This document shows, one piece after another, positions 7,028-11,822 of a stretch of DNA of 11,822 bases. Source of the DNA: Acanthamoeba lenticulata. Taxonomy: Eukaryota > Discosea > Longamoebia > Acanthamoebidae. Below the pieces are notes generated by a model. The model saw nothing but the letters and a program-made list of their open reading frames with translations, had not been told where the DNA came from and did not search any database. Numbering within the stretch: position 1 is the stretch's first letter; each line of letters begins with the position of its first letter. The DNA is taken from the NCBI GenBank assembly GCA_002179805.1, contig NAVB01002728.1, forward strand, positions 1 through 11,822, given 5' to 3'. The translations under genes were made by a program, and so were the position numbers.

Positions 7028-9726
7028 TTAAGGCCAAAGGGAAGGGTCATCAAGGATGGCTTGGTACAACGACTCATCCGTCCAGAAGTCGTCGACCTCT
7101 CCTCCTCGTTCTTCCTGCTTGAGCGATGACACCGTCTGCGACTGAGGAAGGTGCAGCTGAGGCGGGGCAGCGGCAGGCCGGACGGCACTGGCGGCGGGCG
7201 GCCGCGCTGGGCTGACGACGGTCGGACAGATGTCGGGCGGGAGCGGATACGAAGGAGAGCGGTAATCGACGGCTTGGCAATCTGGGTCGAAGCACTTTTG
7301 GTAGAATGTTGCGCTTCGCAGGTCCACCACGATCATGATGTGGTTGCTCTTGTGCTCGCGGCCAATGTTCTCGCAGTAGCGGTTGCCAGAGATGTTATAC
7401 ACCAGAAGCGAGTTGTTCCACTTGCGCACGCTGCGAAAGCCGCCGCGCCGGCCGGGCCGTTCGCCGCTCACATGGCGAGCCACGAACTCGTCGATGGCCG
7501 GCAGCCCCGAGCCCCAGGACGATGATGATGACGAAGAGGACGACGAAGTCGGTGATAATTGAAGCGATAAAGAGTATGAAGTGTAGGAAGAGGAGGCAGG
7601 AAGGGCGTAGAAGGGGAGAACAGGCTCATGAGGCGACGTGAAAAGGGGCGAGTAGAGGGCCGAAGCGCGGTCCGGCGACGCGTCGGTGCAGGGGGAGCAT
7701 TCGGGCGTGACCCGAGGCAGCGTCCTCGGTGGCAGCATCAGTCCTAGCCCAGCCGAGGCTGAAGGAGGCGGAGGGGAGAAGGTGAGACTCGGGACTGGCC
7801 TTGTGCCGCTCGTCTCCGCCTTGATAGGCGGCGAGGATAAACCAAACAGGCCGGGGACCAAAGTCGGCGGCAGCGTGACAGGCGTGAGATAGTGTGAGTA
7901 GAACAAGGTGTCTCTGCCGTCCTGTGTTGTTCACATGTAGTGCAACATGTTAGCCATAAAACGCAAATATACAACGACTGCCAGAGGAGGAAGCGTGCCT
8001 CGGACGGTACGGGCTCGCAGGAGAGAAGATACACGCGCTTCGACTCGGTCTCCTTCTCTTCGCCGATCCGAGTCACCAACGAGCTCATAAACCACGCATA
8101 CGAGATCTCGGAGTCGTTCTCGTCGTCCTTTGACTCGGTCTTGATCACCTGCGGGCCTGTCTCTTCGTCTTCCATTTTCTCCAACTTCACACGGCGCAAC
8201 AGGTCCGCCTCAGGCTGGCTTGCTTCCGCGTCAGCGGTCGTGCTCGTGGACGTTGTTGGCAGCTGTTCTACCGGTTGATGACGGGATGGCTCCTCGCTAG
8301 GCGGTGCGTAGGCGTTGATGCTGCTGGGCCGAAGGAACAGACGCTTGCCCATCTTCGTGGAGTAGATCAGCCGAAAGTTGCGATTGCGTGTGTAGACGCC
8401 CATGTCCGCGATGAACACTTCCTTGCCCTTGTCTGGTGGTGAGCATGATCACGTGCAAAGAGACGTAAGCAACTGTCTGTTCGTTCGCCTTTCCCATTCC
8501 AAGGTCGTACCGTTCATGACGAAGAAGCGGTCAAGCATGTCGGCATTGATGTAGGGCGGGAGCAGCGATGGTGGTGGCGTTGACGGTTCAAGGTCATCAG
8601 ACTCAACATCGTCGCCTGTAGCGGAAGAAGCCTGATCGCGTTGGCGCTCTCGCTCGCGAACGAGCAGCTGGCGAAGAAGGACTATTTTGTGGAGGAGCAT
8701 GCGGACAAAGTGGCCGCAGTGGAGATTATTAACAAAGGCATAGTTGTCAGGTAGCCGGAGGACGAGGTGGCGCGAGAACTTGCGCCCGTCGGAGCTGTCG
8801 AGATCGATGAAATGGCGACGGCGCACACGAAAAGGTAGCGCGAAGAAGAGCTGGATCTCGCGGCCGACGAGCTTCATGAAGGCCCGCATCAGTGCTTCTT
8901 CATGCCCACCCGACACGATGTGTTGGTTCTCCGCCTTCAAGAACTCAATATCAAAATAGAGATTGCAGCACAGGCCCTCGCGGATCTGTCAACAAGAAGT
9001 GAGTGCGGCTTCTCGATGATTAAAAAAGATCTACGTGAGTGGGCGGAAGAGAGTACCATCTCGTAGTAGTTGCGGTCAGCTGGATCGAGTTGCATGTAGC
9101 GTTTCCAGAACTCTTTGTAGGTCGTGACGATGTAGGAGCGTAAGCCTGTCCCCGCCAAAAGTATAAGCTTGTATATATGAACACACGAAACGTTAGGGGC
9201 ACATACCACTTTCATCATCCTTACGTCGCTCGCGCGCAAAGACATGCAGCCCCTCTCCAGGTCGCCCGTCGGCACAGCGAAAGGCCAGCTCCTGCCGAGG
9301 GAACTCCTCATATGTGTCACTGTTGCGAGGCATTGGTATATTTGGACCACACTAGGCTTTCTGTTACGTTTGTCTGGGCAGGTACCCAACAGGCGTACGA
9401 AGAACGTCCAGCTTTTGCTTCCAAGCAGCACCCTGTTGCTGGTCGCCGTCGTAAAAGCGCTCGGGAGGGATGGCCCGAATCACCGGCCGCTTCACAGGCG
9501 ACCTGTAGACCTCGCGTGGCCGTTCTGCGCCCCACTCTCGCTTCGCACCACTCACTTAAGGGCTTTGTAAGTGCTTTTCAAAAGTAAAACAAATTTGGGA
9601 CATACATGGGCTTGGGGAGCGCAGGTCAGTTACGCTGTCGTCGATGAATGCGCGCTTTCGTTTGAGTTGATTTTGAAATTCCTCGATTTCCGCATCAAGA
9701 GACGAAAGGTTCACGAACCGCGCCAT
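7028..9726 (-). CDS. PRIMPOL: PrimPol, DNA-directed primase/polymerase
   Basis: Seven exons (9726-9606, 9554-9386, 9319-9207, 9145-9057, 8985-8511, 8432-8011, 7921-7028) give 760 residues; all phases match over introns of 51-89 bp. PrimPol is the archaeo-eukaryotic primase family enzyme that reprimes stalled forks and bypasses lesions in nucleus and mitochondria. Seen in order: EEFPRQELAF, SYIVTTYKEFW, LYFDIEF with catalytic Asp176 and Glu178, LDSSDGRKFSRHLV with Ser235 and His237, FIADMGVYTRNRNFRL with Asp332, and LLSCEP. The UL52-type zinc knuckle has Cys646, His653, Cys673 and Cys678, with the same spacing (C-x6-H-x19-C-x4-C) as human PrimPol. Unusual points are an acidic insert at about 275-320, a second one at about 350-420, and a Pro/Ser-rich stretch (about 470-600, with ten serines in a row) before the zinc domain. 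The acidic tail (EVDDFWTDESLYQAILDD) resembles an RPA-binding motif. Several upstream ATGs lie between the start and the E2F-type site. Confidence 0.96.
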
Positions 9727-9802
9727 GGCCCTCGGTGGGGCGGTGAACAATCAGTGCGTTTCGTTGCATTACATGCATCTTGTCATGCGCCCAACGTTCA
9801 GG

Positions 9803-9814
9803 TTTCCCGCCAAA
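9803..9814. promoter_or_regulatory. E2F-type site TTTCCCGCCAAA in the PRIMPOL/PIP-box divergent promoter
   Basis: TTTCCCGC on the plus strand and TTTGGCGG on the minus strand both match or nearly match the E2F/DP consensus TTTSSCGC. The site lies 76 bp before the PRIMPOL ATG. It is 99 bp before the assigned ATG of the plus-strand gene (9914), or 7 bp before an alternative ATG at 9822. No TATA element was seen. It parallels the site at 6189-6200. Confidence 0.7.
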
Positions 9815-9913
9815 GCCAAAAATGAAAATTGACAGAAAACGAAAACGCAGGCAAGTTGTGCAACGAGATGAGGAGGCAGACATGTGGCGGCAGTCGAAGT
9901 GCCGCGAGGCTCC

Positions 9914-11495
9914 ATGCCTATGGAAGGCGAAGAGGATACACGTGAAGTGATTCGCCAACTCCCGCCATCTCGTCCCACTCGGTGGGTACAATTCATGTTC
10001 AAGCCCACCAATGCTGGTTTGCCCAAGTTCGTTTATCCACCCGCACCCCAGAGAGGTAAGAACAAGCGATCCAAAAGAACCAAGGATTGGACCGCATCAC
10101 CAGATAAGCAAAAGCAGACTCAGATCGATGCGTTCTACCCATCCACGAAGCCGAAATCTCGCAACGCTTTTCAACTTGACCGCTTCCCGCCCGGCGAGGA
10201 TCCTGCCCCACAGTCGACCGTGCCGCTTCGACGAACGCTTCCCCCACTGCACGTGCAACCGGTCGGCCTTCCCTCGCAGCCAGCAGTAGCTCCTGCACCG
10301 CGGACGCCAACCCTGCCCGCCCCTCTGCCCGAATTGTTGGCTTGGAGTACGCCTCGCACTAGAGGATCTACGAAGCGGGCGCGCTACCTGGCTCCGCTGC
10401 CCACCGCGACCTCGGCGGCTTTGCCCGATCCCACGCCGAAGCCTCTTCGCACGCCAACCGAGGGTGCTTGTAACACAAGAAGCCGTGAGAGCGTTTTGCC
10501 CGACGCCGCCAGAACTCAGCATCGTCCGCAACAGTTGAGCAAGAAGAGTTCTGTCCCAGCCATAGCACCTGTAACTGACGTCGAGATGTACGCGCTTCCC
10601 GATGACGAGTGGCGTCGTCTCTGCAAGGCGCCCGTCGTTACCACCCCGGCGGCACAGCGGCAGGCGGCCAGGGCAAGCCCGCGGCTGGCCGCTGGACACG
10701 CAACGAGGAACCAAGCCTTTGCCACGACAACCGCCGGCGATGCACACCCACATCAGCAGCAGCCACACGGTGGACCCGTTCGGACCTTGTTGCCGCCGCT
10801 TATGCGCTGTCCACACAACGCAAGACTTTTCGCCCCATCGACCGCTACGACGGCACCGCTGCCGCCTCTGCCGCCGCTTGATCCGAGTCTTGCGGTACGC
10901 TTCAGTCTCTGCAAGCTCGATCATGCATTTTGTGACGAAGATGATGACCGGCTGCGCATGTAACAGGTGGAGGCAAAAGCAATACTGATGAGGAAAAAGC
11001 TCGCCTCGACCCCGCTGCATAACGTGGCACCCAAGTCAGTGGTGCAAGTCGTTCGCGAAGGAACGTTGCCTGGGGCGGCCATGCCGCGCGACAAGGTCAG
11101 CCTCATCGACCCGCAGACCCAGACCGCTCGTGACTTCCCACTCTACCGCGAGGAGGACGTCTTTGTGCTCTCACCTGCCATCAAGCAGCTCGAACGTCTT
11201 CCGTTGCCCTCACGTATCCTTGTCCCATCGCATACCCGAGCAACATCACCGTCAACATCTGATGCATGTGCTTGGTGCTGTTCTTTTGTGCGTCGCAGAG
11301 GAGGCACTCATAGATGACGACGCTCCTACGACGCGCGAGCAGTTTGAGGATGGCCGGCGCCGGGTCCTGAAAGCGCGTCAGCAGTGTGTGCGGTTCCTCC
11401 AAGCTGTGGCCAAGGACCAGCCCGAAGTCTTTTCGGTCGAACGCCGGATGGCCTTCCTGCGCCAGCGCATGACAGCCGCCACCAAGGAAGAGTAG
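9914..11495 (+). CDS. PIP-box (PCNA-binding) protein of unknown family
   Basis: Exons 9914-10894, 10967-11213 and 11299-11495 (981+247+197 nt) give 474 residues; introns are 72 and 85 bp with matching phases. Residues 46-66 are basic (KNKRSKRTK). Residues 68-75, QTQIDAFY, fit the PIP consensus Q-x-x-[ILM]-x-x-[FY]-[FY] exactly, followed by PSTK. Known PIP boxes dock proteins on the PCNA clamp. Residues about 85-325 are Pro/Ala/Thr-rich, with several S/T-P sites and basic patches (TKRARY), and look disordered. The C-terminal part, from VEAKAILMRKKL to TAATKEE, looks folded and partly helical (EDGRRRVLKARQQCVRFLQAV), but I do not recognise it. Without the first intron the frame stops at 10963. 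The N-terminus is uncertain: ATGs at 9822, 9868 and 9882 precede it in another frame, and the 9822 frame could join by a roughly 77-bp intron. It shares an E2F-type promoter with PRIMPOL. Confidence 0.7.
10115..10138 (+). other. PIP-box coding segment (QTQIDAFY)
   Basis: All anchor positions are present: Gln, a hydrophobic Ile at +3, and Phe-Tyr at +6/+7, with a Lys four residues after the Tyr. The last point, with the Asp at +4, is partly like a PIP degron (recognised by CRL4-Cdt2), but the usual Thr-Asp pair is missing. This supports PCNA binding more than regulated destruction. Confidence 0.75.
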
Positions 11496-11528
11496 AACTG
11501 TATGTTGGCTTCTTCGCGCGGGTGCGTT
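11496..11528. other. 33-bp convergent gap between PIP-box gene and right-edge gene
   Basis: The stop codons are 33 bp apart, so the 3' ends of the two transcripts must overlap. On the minus strand an AATAAA hexamer (11533-11528) overlaps the TAA stop of the right-edge gene. If it is used as a poly(A) signal, cleavage would fall close to or inside the last coding exon of the PIP-box gene. Confidence 0.6.
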
Positions 11529-11822
11529 TTATTCGACTGTTTTTCTCCCTTTTTTTGACTGGGCGGGAGGAGCAGGGGCCGAAGGAGACTCTTCGATCGG
11601 GATGGCGTTGACGCCGATGGTTTGGAGGGCGTCGACCAAGGTGCGCTCGAACACGCGTGGGTCGATGCGGAACGGCTCGTACTTGGATCCGTGTGCGCAG
11701 TTCCCGCCTGCTCGCCAAGAATTTAGTTGACGTTCACATGTGCGAGTGATGGAGGGCAATGAAGTGGGGAGAGGGAGGGGGAGCATACGAGTGAACTCAG
11801 GCGCAGCGGCATCGATGCACAC
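11529..11822 (-). CDS. Unrecognised gene, 3' end (partial)
   Basis: Two exon pieces are inferred: 11822-11789 (continuing beyond the window) and 11707-11529, split by an 81-bp intron with GTATGC at the donor and a GAGCAG acceptor (phase 1, codon CGC restored). The visible protein reads CIDAAAPEFTR, then GNCAHGSKYEPFRIDPRVF, a short amphipathic segment (ERTLVDALQTIGV) and a Pro/Ala-rich, basic tail ending KKGRKTVE. I do not recognise the family, and the N-terminus is outside the window. The unspliced reading also stays open (81 bp is a multiple of three), so the intron rests on its splice sites and pyrimidine-rich stretch. Confidence 0.55.
   Translation of the reverse strand: MCIDAAAPEFTRMLPLPLPTSLPSITRTCERQLNSWRAGGNCAHGSKYEPFRIDPRVFERTLVDALQTIGVNAIPIEESPSAPAPPAQSKKGRKTVE

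Noticed and set aside
10895..10966. The TAA at 10961-10963 as the true end of the PIP-box protein, with 10967-11495 as a separate gene.
   Set aside because: A GTACGC donor and TAACAG acceptor remove it in phase, and a second intron also fits in phase to the stop at 11495. No start codon context or promoter was seen for a separate gene, though this is not excluded.

Overview
The window reads as nuclear DNA of a GC-rich, intron-rich, gene-dense protist. An Acanthamoeba-like amoebozoan is the best guess. The reasons are an actin-fragmin-kinase-type domain (known from Physarum and other amoebae), an F-box protein with 27-residue WARANGCPW repeats of the kind common in Acanthamoeba and its giant viruses, and introns of about 51-102 bp. 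The species assignment is inference. All splice structures were worked out by hand: GT/AG sites were chosen so that the phase is kept across each junction and, where a family is recognised, so that conserved blocks are restored.

Layout, left to right: (1) 1-1193, minus: 5' part of an actin-fragmin-kinase-like protein, running off the left edge. (2) 1194-1547: divergent intergenic region. (3) 1548-2852, plus: single-exon F-box/ankyrin-type repeat protein. (4) 3032-4117, minus: four-exon cysteine-rich protein of unknown function. (5) 4201-6128, minus: six-exon protein with a GS...DxD motif like nucleotidyltransferases. (6) 6225-6903, plus: GINS subunit Psf3, three exons. (7) 7028-9726, minus: full-length PrimPol (primase-polymerase), seven exons, all catalytic and zinc ligands present. 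(8) 9914-11495, plus: unrecognised protein with a canonical PCNA-interacting (PIP) box, three exons. (9) 11529-11822, minus: 3' end of an unrecognised gene leaving the window on the right.

The most striking point is the organisation of 4201-11495. Two divergent gene pairs face each other tail to tail. Each divergent promoter holds one 12-bp palindromic or near-palindromic E2F-type site (6189-6200 and 9803-9814). One pair contains the GINS subunit Psf3 and the other contains PrimPol. Their partners are a putative nucleotidyltransferase-like protein and a PIP-box protein. This suggests a small G1/S-regulated DNA-replication or replication-stress neighbourhood, and gives the two unknown partners a testable role at the fork. 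No tRNA, rRNA, CRISPR array or transposon was seen.
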